From positions 1-23,872 of the forward strand of contig JAQGJA010000025.1 in the NCBI GenBank assembly GCA_028290805.1: DNA of 23,872 nt. Direction: 5' to 3'. Both the position numbers and the translations under genes were made by a program. The notes under the pieces are model-generated. The model did no database searches, had not been told where the DNA came from, and was given only the letters and a program-made list of their open reading frames with translations. This stretch comes from Alphaproteobacteria bacterium (GTDB lineage Bacteria > Pseudomonadota > Alphaproteobacteria > Micavibrionales > SZUA-601). This document shows positions 1-8,079 of this stretch, piece after piece (the first letter of the stretch is position 1; each line of letters starts with the position of its first letter).

Positions 1-2011
1 CCATATCGATCACCTGATCATAGGTCATGTTGCCGGCATATTTGCTGTTTTTCAGCAACTGGCCGAATTCCGCCACTGCCGCTGCAAAACGCACATCGTC
101 AGAGGCATTGTCAAACCCTGCCTCATCGTCATGTGTAATAGGCCGTGTCATCAATATGCTTGTATCGCTGTCTGGTTTTTTATACCGGATTTTCAAAAAA
201 GCATATTCGCCTGTGCCGTCAGGATCGGCGACCTTTGGCATTTCGACCGGCTTTTGCACATAGCGCATATTATCGACGACCTGCTCTGCACCCATGGGCG
301 TGATTTCATACAAGGCCGTGACAGCATGGCCTGCGCCCACTTCGCCCGCATCAACGGTATCGTTATTGAAATCCTCACGGTTTAGGCGACGTGTTTCATA
401 GCCAATCAGCCGGTATTCGCTGACACGGGCAGGGTTGAACTCGACCTGGATTTTGACGTCCTTGGCTACCGTGAACAATGTTGATCCTGCTTCCTGAACC
501 AAAACCTTGCGCGCTTCATTCAGATTGTCGATATAGGCGGCGTTACCGTTGCCGTTCTGGGCCAGTTTCTGCATCATCTGGTCGTTGTAATTGCCCTGGT
601 CGAAACCGAGAACAGAGAGGAAAATACCCTCATGACGTTTGCGTTCGACAAAACCCTGCAATTCATTGGGATCGGTAATGCCGACATTGAAGTCGCCGTC
701 ACTGGCCAGGATGATCCGGTTATTGCCATCCTTGATCTTCGCCGCTTCGGCCAAGGCATAAGCCTGGCGAATACCTTCGGCCCCGGCGGTGGCACCGCCC
801 GATTCCAGATTATCAATGGCCTGGATGATTTTTTGTTTATCGCCGATTTTTGTCGGTTCCAGCACGGTCCCGGCGGAACCGGCATAGACGACGATGCCGA
901 CAGTATCTTGAGGGGAAAGTGCATCCAGCATCATCTTGAATGAATTTTTCAGCAAAGGCAGTTTGTCCGGTTCATTCATCGACCCTGAAGTATCGATCAA
1001 AAATACCAGGTTGGATTGCGGCTTGGTTTCGATATCGAAAGCCTTGATCCCCACATGGATGATCTTGTGGCCCGGGTGCCATGGCGCGTCATAGACAGTG
1101 ATATTCGGCTTGAACGGATCGGTGTCTTTTTCCGGCAGGGCATAGGCGTAATCGAAATAATTGATCATTTCTTCGATCCGCACAGCGTCTTTCTGCGGCA
1201 GCACGCCATTATTCAGCTGTCGGCGGATAAAAGCATAGGAAGCCGTATCGACATCGATGGAAAAGGTGGAAACCGGTTCAGCGATAACGGATTTGACCGT
1301 GTTTTCCTCAACATTCTCAAATTTATCGCGGCCTTCGTCGTGATAGGAAGGCTGGACGATATCGGCGGGCGGGGCAATGGCCAGGCTATTTAAAGAGACG
1401 GATGGCGCAGCGGGTGCGGCCATATCCACATCGGCGGATTGTCCCATTATAGCAGGAGCGGCTTTGGCCAAATTTTCTTTCTTGCCGCGCTGAATTTCCA
1501 TACGCTCTGACGGACGGGCAATGGGTGCCGGAATTGAACTTCCCCCTATTTGAGCTGCTTCACTGGCCCGCTGTTCTGATTCTTGCCGTACCGCTTCTTC
1601 ATAGGCAGGCGGGAATTCTGTTGGCCCTGGGGCCTGGCCCCCAAAGCCGGTGTCGCTGAAGCTTGTCGAACTGCTTGTAATGTTCCGGTCTTTGCTGGAA
1701 GCCCTCTGGTTCAGCTGCTGCTCTAGAAACGGCATCCCTACCACACCGACCAGCGCGACGACTGCAACTCCTCCGGCCAGGCCGGACCACATCATTTTAT
1801 TCTTCATCATCAATCTCCTTAACATCTCGAACGGATTGTTCGTATTGTTAAGACGATTGCTTTTGGAATTTCCTTGGGCGCTTTCGGAAGCTTTTTGCAT
1901 TTTTTCTTCAAAGGCTGCCATAGCATGATGCAACGCTTGATTTTCCGCATTTTTATCCGGTTCCGGTGCCTGGATGCGCGAGAGGAAATTATTCAGTTCT
2001 TGCTCATCCAT
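1..2011 (-). CDS. Membrane-anchored VWA-domain protein, YfbK-like (3' end outside window)
   Basis: About 670 residues are visible and the C-terminus is cut by the window edge. Residues 1-70 are a polar segment beginning MDEQELNNFLSRIQAPEP and containing HHAMAAFEEKM. One hydrophobic helix follows at about 75-96, then a Pro/Ala/Ser-rich linker, then the YfbK-type VWA N-terminal region from about 250 (SIDVDTASYAFIRRQL). The VWA domain has an intact MIDAS: DTSGS at 340-344, GGATAG, and the SDGDFNVG aspartate. The last residues fall in the DUF3520-type C-terminal region. I chose the ATG at 2011 because the frame is open through to the ATGs at 1810/1807, a GGGGAGGG-type ribosome site precedes it, and it overlaps the sigma-factor stop by 8 bases. 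The topology (short cytosolic part, one helix, large periplasmic part) and coupling to an ECF sigma gene suggest an anti-sigma or sensor role. That role is inferred; metal-dependent ligand binding is known for the fold. Confidence 0.9.
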   Translation of the reverse strand, partial: MDEQELNNFLSRIQAPEPDKNAENQALHHAMAAFEEKMQKASESAQGNSKSNRLNNTNNPFEMLRRLMMKNKMMWSGLAGGVAVVALVGVVGMPFLEQQLNQRASSKDRNITSSSTSFSDTGFGGQAPGPTEFPPAYEEAVRQESEQRASEAAQIGGSSIPAPIARPSERMEIQRGKKENLAKAAPAIMGQSADVDMAAPAAPSVSLNSLAIAPPADIVQPSYHDEGRDKFENVEENTVKSVIAEPVSTFSIDVDTASYAFIRRQLNNGVLPQKDAVRIEEMINYFDYAYALPEKDTDPFKPNITVYDAPWHPGHKIIHVGIKAFDIETKPQSNLVFLIDTSGSMNEPDKLPLLKNSFKMMLDALSPQDTVGIVVYAGSAGTVLEPTKIGDKQKIIQAIDNLESGGATAGAEGIRQAYALAEAAKIKDGNNRIILASDGDFNVGITDPNELQGFVERKRHEGIFLSVLGFDQGNYNDQMMQKLAQNGNGNAAYIDNLNEARKVLVQEAGSTLFTVAKDVKIQVEFNPARVSEYRLIGYETRRLNREDFNNDTVDAGEVGAGHAVTALYEITPMGAEQVVDNMRYVQKPVEMPKVADPDGTGEYAFLKIRYKKPDSDTSILMTRPITHDDEAGFDNASDDVRFAAAVAEFGQLLKNSKYAGNMTYDQVIDM

Positions 2012-2561
2012 GATTTCTTCCCTCCCCTTTTATCCCCAGCTCGCTGCCCATTTTCTTGCGCGCTTCATGCAATCGCCATGAAACCGTGCCTTCGGAACAT
2101 TCCAGCACCATGGACGCTTCCTTGTGGCTAAGCCCCTGCCAATAGCACAGGATTACCGTTTCCTTTAGATCGACTGGCAGGCGCGCAACCATTTTCAAGA
2201 CATCCTTATCCTGCAGTTTTTGTTCGGGCGAGGCTTCCGGCGACACGAAAACCGCATCTTCGAACAAAGGCAATTCATTTTCGCTGCGGCGGTTCCGTCC
2301 TCTGGCGTTATCCTTGGCCGTATTGATGACCAAGCGGTACAGCCAGGTGGTAAAGGACGATTCAAACCGGAAGGCGCCGAGGGATTGCGCCAGTTTGATG
2401 GATGCTTCCTGGGCAATGTCCTCGGCCTGGTCTTTCACGCCGCAAAATTGCCAGGCCAGCTTGTACATCAGCCGGTAATGCCGCTGTACAAGCCGGGCAA
2501 AGGCCTGGCGGTCGCCCGCCTGGGCCTCACGGACCCATGTAAAATCATCCACTTCCGTCAT
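2004..2561 (-). CDS. ECF-family RNA polymerase sigma factor
   Basis: A 185-residue sigma-70 family protein of ECF size. Region 2 lies at about residues 15-85 (AFARLVQRHYRLMYKLAWQF, DQAEDIAQEASIKL, FTTWLYRLVINTAKD). Region 4 lies at about 120-172 (MVARLPVDLKETVILCYWQG, LSHKEASMVLECSEGTVSWR), a classic helix-turn-helix. It would redirect RNA polymerase to a stress or envelope regulon. The start at 2561 gives the usual ECF length. A TTG at 2600, preceded by AAGGAA, would add 13 residues and cannot be excluded. The stop overlaps the VWA gene start by 8 bases, so the two are probably translationally coupled, the usual arrangement for a sigma factor and its regulator. No zinc-type anti-sigma gene is adjacent; the VWA protein's N-terminal tail is the best candidate. 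Confidence 0.93.
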   Translation of the reverse strand: MTEVDDFTWVREAQAGDRQAFARLVQRHYRLMYKLAWQFCGVKDQAEDIAQEASIKLAQSLGAFRFESSFTTWLYRLVINTAKDNARGRNRRSENELPLFEDAVFVSPEASPEQKLQDKDVLKMVARLPVDLKETVILCYWQGLSHKEASMVLECSEGTVSWRLHEARKKMGSELGIKGEGRNHG

Positions 2562-2636
2562 GCTTTCCGTTTTGCCACAAAGGTTGGACGATGGAAACAA
2601 AGATTTCCTTGGGTGCCTTTTCTAAATTATTTTGCT

Positions 2637-4426
2637 CTAGGCGTAAATCCGCCCGTGCAAAGCATTGGCTTTATCGATCACGATGCGCGCCTTAGTGGTG
2701 TCCAGCACTTCGTTAAACAAGGCAATGCGATAGAAACGCGCCCCCGCCGTAAAATTGGCAAAGATATCCGAGGCTACGGTGGCGGGGCTGTTCTTCAGCG
2801 TGGCCCTGGTGCCCGAAAGCACAGTGGTCGCGCTGTTGATGCGGGCCGTATAGGATTTGGTCGCCGCATTATAGGTAATAATCACGACGCAATCCGTATC
2901 AGCAGGAATGGCCGAGCCCGCAATATCCGCATTGCCGCCCGCAGCGCCGTCCGAAGTGGCAATCCGGATCAGGTCGCTGGAAGCGACATAGCGGATGGTA
3001 AGACCCGCAATGGTCGAGCCGTTCCCCCCACAGGCGAACAGGATGGGGGTACCGCTCCAGGGCGCTGGCGAATGAAAGAAGATTGCCATGGAGAAAGAAC
3101 CGCTGACCGCAAGATTTTTCAGGAAATCGGAAGGCGACGAAATGCGGAAATAATCATTGCCGTCGCCCGTAAAATAAGAAGCTGCCCCGCTGCCCGTAAA
3201 AAGCGGATCGAAACTGTCCGCCGCCGTGGTCGAGCCCAGCATGCCGTCATAGGCGGTTTGCAATGATCCATCTGCGGGCGCTTCCAGCACATTATAAATC
3301 GCCTGGCCCGTGCCGGGATAACAGGCCGCCAGCGTGGCATCATAAACAAAGACCGATGACGCCAGGCTTGGCGCGATATCGGGTCTGGCGATGTTGGTAA
3401 TCGTGGCCGAACGCAACGGCAAAGCATTGGTTGCATTATCGATGACCAATTTTGCCGGATCGGCGCTGTCCATCACATTATAGCCGTAATAAAGTTTTTC
3501 CACCCCGCGCGGCGGTTCATTGGCAAGGGTAAGCGCGATACTGTCATTATCGGTTTTTACCGCGCCGGTAACGGCAATTTCTGTGGTGCCCGTAAAATAT
3601 CTAAAGCCATTGATCAATGCCGCCGGATTAAAATCATTACCCGCATCATGCGCCAGATCAATCGTCACCGCGGTACGGCTTCGCACGGCAGTATTAGGAA
3701 CCAGGACCGGGCCATCCGCGCCGTTCACGGGGACACCCAGGACCTTCAGCACTTTACGCGCCGCCCTTGCTCCAATAATGCCATAGGCGACCGAGGTATG
3801 ATGCACATCGTCAAACAAAGCCTGGTCAAATTTTTCGGGTGTCAGCGAGATCCAGGGGTTTTCAGCAGCCAGTTCTTTTTGCACTTCACGAATGCTCTGC
3901 CAGCCTGTGGCGGAAACGACATTGGCGCGGCGGCCCAATGGAATGATAATGACGGGCACATTGCCGACCACGCTGCGCATCTGGTTGAAAATCGTCAAAA
4001 GGCCGTTTTTATAATTGGTGCGCGGCGTGGCGCCATTGGCAACAGAGCCGAAATCCCCTTCGCCCGATCCCATAAAATCGCCTTGATATCGGGGATGACA
4101 GGAGTTACAGCGGCAAGCCAGCTATTGTAACAAGGGCCAAACGCAAGCGTAGCATCGTCGTACCACCACGCGGTTCCGACCGTGCTGGATTTCAGGGCCG
4201 AGGACCCGGTGGTTGCACCATTGACCAGGTTATGCGCAGGGCCCGGCAAGGCGGCATTGAGGACGGATAAAAACGCGTCTTTCCCTTCCGCGCCATTGGT
4301 ATCGGGCGTCAGGAACCATTTGGCGATATTCGACTGGCCCGCAGCGGCGGCCACGATTTTCATTGGCATCGTTATCGTTTGTCTGGACTTTCTTTTCGTT
4401 CTGGCAAAGCCATTCATTCCTATCAT
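2637..4426 (-). pseudogene. Sialate O-acetylesterase (SASA)-like protein, frameshifted in the catalytic block
   Basis: Two abutting reading frames form one protein. Frame one starts at 4426 after an AGGAG site and carries the SGNH/SASA block I (AAAAGQSN, nucleophile Ser32). It reads correctly to AILWD (residues 119-120), then continues out of frame and stops at 3995. The other frame resumes exactly there with GEGDFGSVANG and runs to the stop at 2637. It includes the catalytic DDVHH block and a C-terminal jelly-roll/LamG-like region (FSMAIFFHS, ILFACGGNG, FYRIALFNE). One extra base between 4065 and 4066 would restore WDQGEGD, the family's block, and a 596-residue protein. Such enzymes remove O-acetyl groups from sialic acid or other sugars; the substrate here is unknown and no signal peptide is evident. 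Both halves are otherwise intact, so this is either a recent lesion or a sequencing error. It ends 75 bases before the sigma-factor ATG on the same strand. Confidence 0.8.
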
Positions 4427-4464
4427 TGTCGTGTGCTCCTTTGTTTTGCGCGCATGTGGATGAC

Positions 4465-4490
4465 ATGCTGCGCCAAAATGGACGCAGCAT
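4465..4490. promoter_or_regulatory. Hairpin-forming inverted repeat upstream of the SASA gene
   Basis: ATGCTGCG (4465-4472) and CGCAGCAT (4483-4490) are perfect 8-base inverted repeats around a 10-base loop, in the 240-base divergent gap between the SASA gene and the CHMI-like gene. It lies about 40 bases upstream of the SASA start codon, so it could be an operator or a leader hairpin. There is no T-run, so a terminator is unlikely. I saw nothing else convincing in this gap except a TATATATA stretch just before the CHMI ribosome site. Confidence 0.3.
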
Positions 4491-4666
4491 TTGTGACCGC
4501 AGGGCGTTGGCCATGCGGTTGTTTTATTCCAATAGTGTCTAACGGTGATTCCGGCCCGGCGTTTAAGTTCCAGGGCGATCTATCAAAAAGCCTATCACAG
4601 ATTCACCACCTGTCAATGCCCACAGATTTATGCTGGAATCGGTCTTATATATAGAAGAGGAACTAC

Positions 4667-5017
4667 ATGCCCCACGCCATTATCGAATACTCTGCCAATC
4701 TTGCCAGCGAAATGCAGGCGCAGGATATTTCGGCGCTGGTGCACCGGACAAGTATTGAAAGCGGTCTTTTTGGTCCTGAAAATCTTAAAACGCGCAGTTA
4801 CAAGGCAGAAGACTTCCATGTCGGGACAAAAGGAAGTGAGGGCAGTTTCATGCATATTCGCATTTATATGCTGGAAGGGCGCAGCAACGAGCAGAAAAAG
4901 GAATTGAGCGAGAAACTCGTCTCTGCCGTTGCCAATGCCATCCCCGCAATCGGCCAGTTAAGCGTCGATATCCGCGATATGAACCGCACAACCTATGCGA
5001 AGTATAAAGGCGCGTGA
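4667..5017 (+). CDS. 5-carboxymethyl-2-hydroxymuconate delta-isomerase-like protein (CHMI, tautomerase fold)
   Basis: A 116-residue cytosolic protein beginning MPHAIIEYSANL, the signature opening of the HpaF/HpcD family, in which Pro2, freed by Met removal, is the catalytic base. The middle and end (SFMHIRIYMLEGRSNEQKKE, LSVDIRDMNRTTYAKYKG) match the beta-alpha-beta halves of the fold. In known organisms CHMI isomerises a ring-opened homoprotocatechuate intermediate. No other genes of that pathway with intact active sites are visible, so the true substrate may be another enol or keto acid. The ATG follows GAGGAACTAC, a good ribosome site. It converges on the HpaI-like gene with one base between the two stops. 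Confidence 0.85.
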   Translation: MPHAIIEYSANLASEMQAQDISALVHRTSIESGLFGPENLKTRSYKAEDFHVGTKGSEGSFMHIRIYMLEGRSNEQKKELSEKLVSAVANAIPAIGQLSVDIRDMNRTTYAKYKGA

Positions 5018-5018
5018 T

Positions 5019-5780
5019 TCATTCCCGTCTGGCCGAAAGCGTAAAGGCGGGAAAATCATCCTCGTCCTCTTCTTCTTTTTGCGGTGCGGCGATGGCGGCA
5101 TTCGATTGCGCCGATAACAGATCGATATCGCGCACGGCCACCGTAAAATTCGCCGTCATGTTTTCGATGCTCTCACTCCCCTCAATCCCCCAGGGCAACT
5201 CATAGGAAGCGGCGGTTTTGGCGATGCTTTGCAAAGCCTGCTGGACCGAGGGATGCGCGGCATCGCTGCCTTTTTCCATGGCGATAGAAAGGCGCTGGGG
5301 CGAAACCAGGAAACCGTTCACGCCGGTGACTTCGGCAATTTCCGACAATTGCACGGCGGTCTGGATATGAGCGATTTCGACGATAAAGGTAATCTGGTCG
5401 TTGATGGCCTCGAGCGAAATTTTATCGGCGGGCATAAGGGGACGATAGGGGCGCAATCCTTCAGGCGGATAAAGACAAGTGGCGATGATTTTTTCCAGCT
5501 CCGCGGCATAATGGATATCGGGCAATACCAAACCGTCGACGCCAAGATTGAGGTATTTCTGCAGCGTGGCTTTATCGGTATTTTCAGGGCGGACCAAAAA
5601 TTGCGTCTCCCCCGCTGCATGCATCAGCGCGGTGACAATTTCCGGGCTGCAAGGCCGGGCGGCGCAATCCAGCAGGAAAAAATCGGCTTGGCCGCGCAAA
5701 ATTTGCACTACCAAAGGGTCGTGCAGCAGCAAAATAACGCCGCGCGTATTATGAAGAATGGCTTCGGAAAGGACGGTCAT
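5019..5780 (-). CDS. HpcH/HpaI aldolase-fold protein, probably catalytically inactive
   Basis: A 253-residue protein with the HpaI-type barrel pattern: FFLLDC, FLVRP, KYLNLGVDGLVLPDI, CLYPPEGLRPYRP, and IAEVTGVNGFLVSPQRLS. Class II aldolases of this family bind a divalent metal through a Glu and an Asp and use a His near the first conserved loop. Compared with the family pattern (GEHAP; VQIE; GPADLS), this protein has CAARP around 39-43, VEIA with Ala137 at the metal Glu position, and SPQR with Arg163 at the metal Asp position. Arg64 of the VRP motif is kept. The residue comparison is from memory of the E. coli HpaI pattern. The C-terminus is acidic (EEEDEDD). It lies 17 bases after the PLP-fold gene, so the two are probably cotranscribed. 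The fold assignment is firm; loss of activity is inferred. Confidence 0.75.
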   Translation of the reverse strand: MTVLSEAILHNTRGVILLLHDPLVVQILRGQADFFLLDCAARPCSPEIVTALMHAAGETQFLVRPENTDKATLQKYLNLGVDGLVLPDIHYAAELEKIIATCLYPPEGLRPYRPLMPADKISLEAINDQITFIVEIAHIQTAVQLSEIAEVTGVNGFLVSPQRLSIAMEKGSDAAHPSVQQALQSIAKTAASYELPWGIEGSESIENMTANFTVAVRDIDLLSAQSNAAIAAPQKEEEDEDDFPAFTLSARRE

Positions 5781-5797
5781 GCCGCTAATATAGCATC

Positions 5798-6493
5798 CTA
5801 AGCGTTGCTATTCCAGATCACTGCATCCTCCGCCCCGAATTTTTGTGCGAAACGCCAGATTTTGGCGTCGCTATAGGTCCATGACGGGAAAGGCGGCGGG
5901 ATGGCCGCGCCGCGTACGAATTTCTCCAGCGCGTTATAGACCTGGCCTTTGCCTTGGTAATTATGGTGCTTGACCACCGCAACGCCTTTGATCGCGGCAT
6001 TGGGAAAGGCTTCTTCCAGCGCGCCTGCCATGGTGCCGCTGACCACCGGGCACCAGATTTCGGCGGGTTCAAACGGCAATTTGCGCGCGTAATTGCCCAG
6101 ATGTTGGGCGAAAGCGGCGGTGGCAAAACCCAAAGGCAGATAGGTCGCGCCCGTCTCCATGGCATGGTCCCAAGCCAGTTCCTCAATCCTGTCCACGGTC
6201 ATGAAATCGGTCCAAATGATCGTGGCACCGATTTTTTGCACTTCGGTTACCCAAGGCACATTTTTATCGGTCCTGGCAATAAACAAGGTCGCTTTAAAGC
6301 CCAACTCGGCACAGGCATAAGCCAAAGCCGCCCCGCCTTTGCCGAAGATGGAAGCCGCATAAACGAAATGCGCTGCATCCAGTTCCGGCAGCCAGTGGCG
6401 CAAGGGGATCTGTTTTGTCCCGCCAGGGATCATGTCGTCACGCACCACATGGAATTTGCCGTGGCGTTCAACGATGGGGGATTCATGAATCAT
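5798..6493 (-). CDS. Compact PLP-dependent enzyme of the tryptophan-synthase-beta fold
   Basis: 231 residues, shorter than the roughly 300-400 usual for fold type II enzymes. The N-terminus has VVRDDMIPGGTKQIPLRHWL, resembling the PLP-lysine region of the ACC deaminase/D-cysteine desulfhydrase group (GGNKxRKL), with Lys27 the likely Schiff-base lysine. Next comes AASIFGKGGAALAYACAELG, matching the substrate-binding helix that usually reads SNHGxAxAxxA, then a second Rossmann-like half with a glycine-rich phosphate loop, VVSGTMAGALEEAF. The reaction is not assignable; elimination or deamination of a small amino acid is typical. The ATG is preceded by AGGATGTAATA. It follows gatB at about 100 bases, separated by the palindromic element, and precedes the HpaI-fold gene in the same direction. 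Confidence 0.7.
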   Translation of the reverse strand: MIHESPIVERHGKFHVVRDDMIPGGTKQIPLRHWLPELDAAHFVYAASIFGKGGAALAYACAELGFKATLFIARTDKNVPWVTEVQKIGATIIWTDFMTVDRIEELAWDHAMETGATYLPLGFATAAFAQHLGNYARKLPFEPAEIWCPVVSGTMAGALEEAFPNAAIKGVAVVKHHNYQGKGQVYNALEKFVRGAAIPPPFPSWTYSDAKIWRFAQKFGAEDAVIWNSNA

Positions 6494-6505
6494 TATTACA
6501 TCCTG

Positions 6506-6584
6506 TCATTTCGAACGACTGAAAGGAGGAGAAATCTCCAGCGGTATCTATTCTGCAGGAGATTTCTCCCGTTGGTCGAAATGA
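6506..6584. repeat. Large nested palindromic element (interspersed-repeat-like)
   Basis: The outer arms TCATTTCGA (6506-6514) and TCGAAATGA (6576-6584) pair perfectly. The inner arms GGAGAAATCTCC (6528-6539) and GGAGATTTCTCC (6558-6569) also pair perfectly over 12 bases, around an 18-base loop. The 13- and 6-base stretches between the arms are only partly complementary. The wording TCATTTCGA followed by GAGAAATCTCC resembles dispersed palindromes I recall from other bacterial genomes. It lies between the gatB stop and the PLP-enzyme start and could act as an mRNA 3' stabiliser or partial terminator. It has no T-run. Confidence 0.8.
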
Positions 6585-6593
6585 TAAGGATGA

Positions 6594-8066
6594 TTATTCA
6601 CCAGCAAGCTTTTTCTTCAACAACTCATTGATAATATCCGGATTGGCCTTGCCTTGCGTCTGTTTCATCGCCTGGCCAACAAAGAAGCCGAAGAGCTTGT
6701 CCTTGCCGCCGCGGTAATCGGCGACCTGAGCCAGGTTGGCGGCGATGATGTCGTCGATGATTTTTTCGATGGCTCCCGTATCCGTAATCTGTTTCAGGCC
6801 TTTTTCCTCAACGATTTTGACGGCGTCATCGCCGGTTTCGACCATGATGGAAAATACGTCTTTGGCGATCTTGCCGCTGATCGTGTTGTCCTGGATCAGG
6901 TCGATCAGCCCGCCCAGTTGTTCGGCAGAGATGGGCGAATCTTCAATTTCCTTGCCTTGCTTGTTCAGCATGCCAAGCAATTCGGAAATGACCCAGTTCG
7001 CGGCGCGCTTGGCATCGCGCTTATTGGCAACAACCGCTTCATAAAAAGCTGCCAGCGGTTTTTCGGAAATCAGCACCGAGGTGTCATAGGCGCTAAGCCC
7101 ATAATCCTGCATAAAGCGCTTTTTCTTCTGGTCGGGCAGTTCCGGCAAGGTGACGCGGATCTGTTCGATTTCATCGTCGGATAATTCCAGCGGCAACAGA
7201 TCGGGATCGGGGAAATAGCGGTAATCATGTGCCTCTTCTTTGGAGCGCATCGAGCGGGTGATGTTTTGCCCGGGGTCCCACAACCGTGTTTCCTGGACCA
7301 CCTTGCCGCCGCTTTCGATCAGTTCGATCTGGCGCGAGGCCTCGTATTCGATGGCCATTAAAATATTGCGGATGGAATTGACGTTCTTTGTTTCTGTCCG
7401 CGTGCCGTATTCCGCACCGGGGCGGCGAACGGACAGGTTGACATCGCAACGCAGATTCCCCTGCTCCATATTACCATCACAGGTATCCAGATATTGCATG
7501 ATGGCGCGCAATTTTTTGATATAGGCGCTGACCTCTTCGCCCGAGCGAAGGTCTGGTTTGCTGACGATTTCCATCAGCGCCACGCCAGCACGGTTCAGGT
7601 CGACATAGGTTTTTTGCGGATGCTGGTCGTGCAGGGATTTACCTGCATCCTGTTCCAGATGCAGGCGTTCAATGCCGATTTCACGCGTCGTCCCATCTTC
7701 CAGGTCAATCTCGACAATGCCGTTGCCGACGACGGGATACTGGCTTTGCGAAATCTGATAGCCGGTGGGCAGGTCGGGATAAAAATAATTCTTGCGCTCG
7801 AACACCGAATATTTATTGATCTGCGCATTCAGGCCCAAACCGGTTTTCACCGCCTGGTCGACGCAATAGGCATTGAGCACGGGCAGCATCCCCGGCATCC
7901 CGGCATCGACCAGCGAAACATGGCTGTTCGGCTCCCCGCCGAATTCCGCCTGCGAGCCGGAAAACAGCTTGGAGTTGGAAATCACCTGGGCATGAATCTC
8001 CAGCCCGATCACCATTTCCCAGTCGCCGGTTTGTCCTTGCAGGATATATTTGTTTTCTTTTGTCAT
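6594..8066 (-). CDS. gatB: Asp-tRNA(Asn)/Glu-tRNA(Gln) amidotransferase subunit B
   Basis: 490 residues, the normal GatB length. It has the N-terminal MVIGLEIHAQVISNSKLFSG block, FERKNYFYPDLPTGYQISQ, the core GTRTETKNVNS and MRSKEEAHDYRYFPDPDLLP, then the C-terminal helical GatB/YqeY domain from about 335 to the end (GKIAKDVFSIM, KANPDIINELLKKKL). GatB phosphorylates the misacylated tRNA's glutamyl or aspartyl group and accepts ammonia channelled from GatA. The ATG at 8066 lies 13 bases after a DUF805 stop and has only a weak ribosome site (GAGACGTATC), so translation may depend on coupling to the upstream genes. It is the last gene of the gatC-gatA-DUF805-DUF805-gatB unit. Confidence 0.98.
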   Translation of the reverse strand: MTKENKYILQGQTGDWEMVIGLEIHAQVISNSKLFSGSQAEFGGEPNSHVSLVDAGMPGMLPVLNAYCVDQAVKTGLGLNAQINKYSVFERKNYFYPDLPTGYQISQSQYPVVGNGIVEIDLEDGTTREIGIERLHLEQDAGKSLHDQHPQKTYVDLNRAGVALMEIVSKPDLRSGEEVSAYIKKLRAIMQYLDTCDGNMEQGNLRCDVNLSVRRPGAEYGTRTETKNVNSIRNILMAIEYEASRQIELIESGGKVVQETRLWDPGQNITRSMRSKEEAHDYRYFPDPDLLPLELSDDEIEQIRVTLPELPDQKKKRFMQDYGLSAYDTSVLISEKPLAAFYEAVVANKRDAKRAANWVISELLGMLNKQGKEIEDSPISAEQLGGLIDLIQDNTISGKIAKDVFSIMVETGDDAVKIVEEKGLKQITDTGAIEKIIDDIIAANLAQVADYRGGKDKLFGFFVGQAMKQTQGKANPDIINELLKKKLAGE

Positions 8067-8079
8067 GATACGTCTCGAT

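Noticed and set aside
1599..1810. VWA gene starting at 1810 or 1807, which has its own AAGGAG site
   Set aside because: The same frame is open to 2011, where a ribosome site and overlap with the sigma stop exist; the shorter form would lose a tail typical of these proteins. An internal start remains possible.
2220..3266. Long plus-strand open frame (348 codons) opposite the sigma factor and SASA gene
   Set aside because: It spans two well-supported minus-strand genes and reads as Arg/Gly-rich antisense translation with no family features.
2637..4073. Lower half of the SASA gene as an independent 478-residue protein
   Set aside because: Its first residues are the second half of the WxQGExD catalytic motif and it lacks the GQSN nucleophile, which lies in the other frame just upstream.
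5954..6631. Plus-strand open frame (225 codons) opposite the PLP enzyme
   Set aside because: It crosses the palindromic element and the PLP gene, whose motifs are clear; no recognisable protein features.
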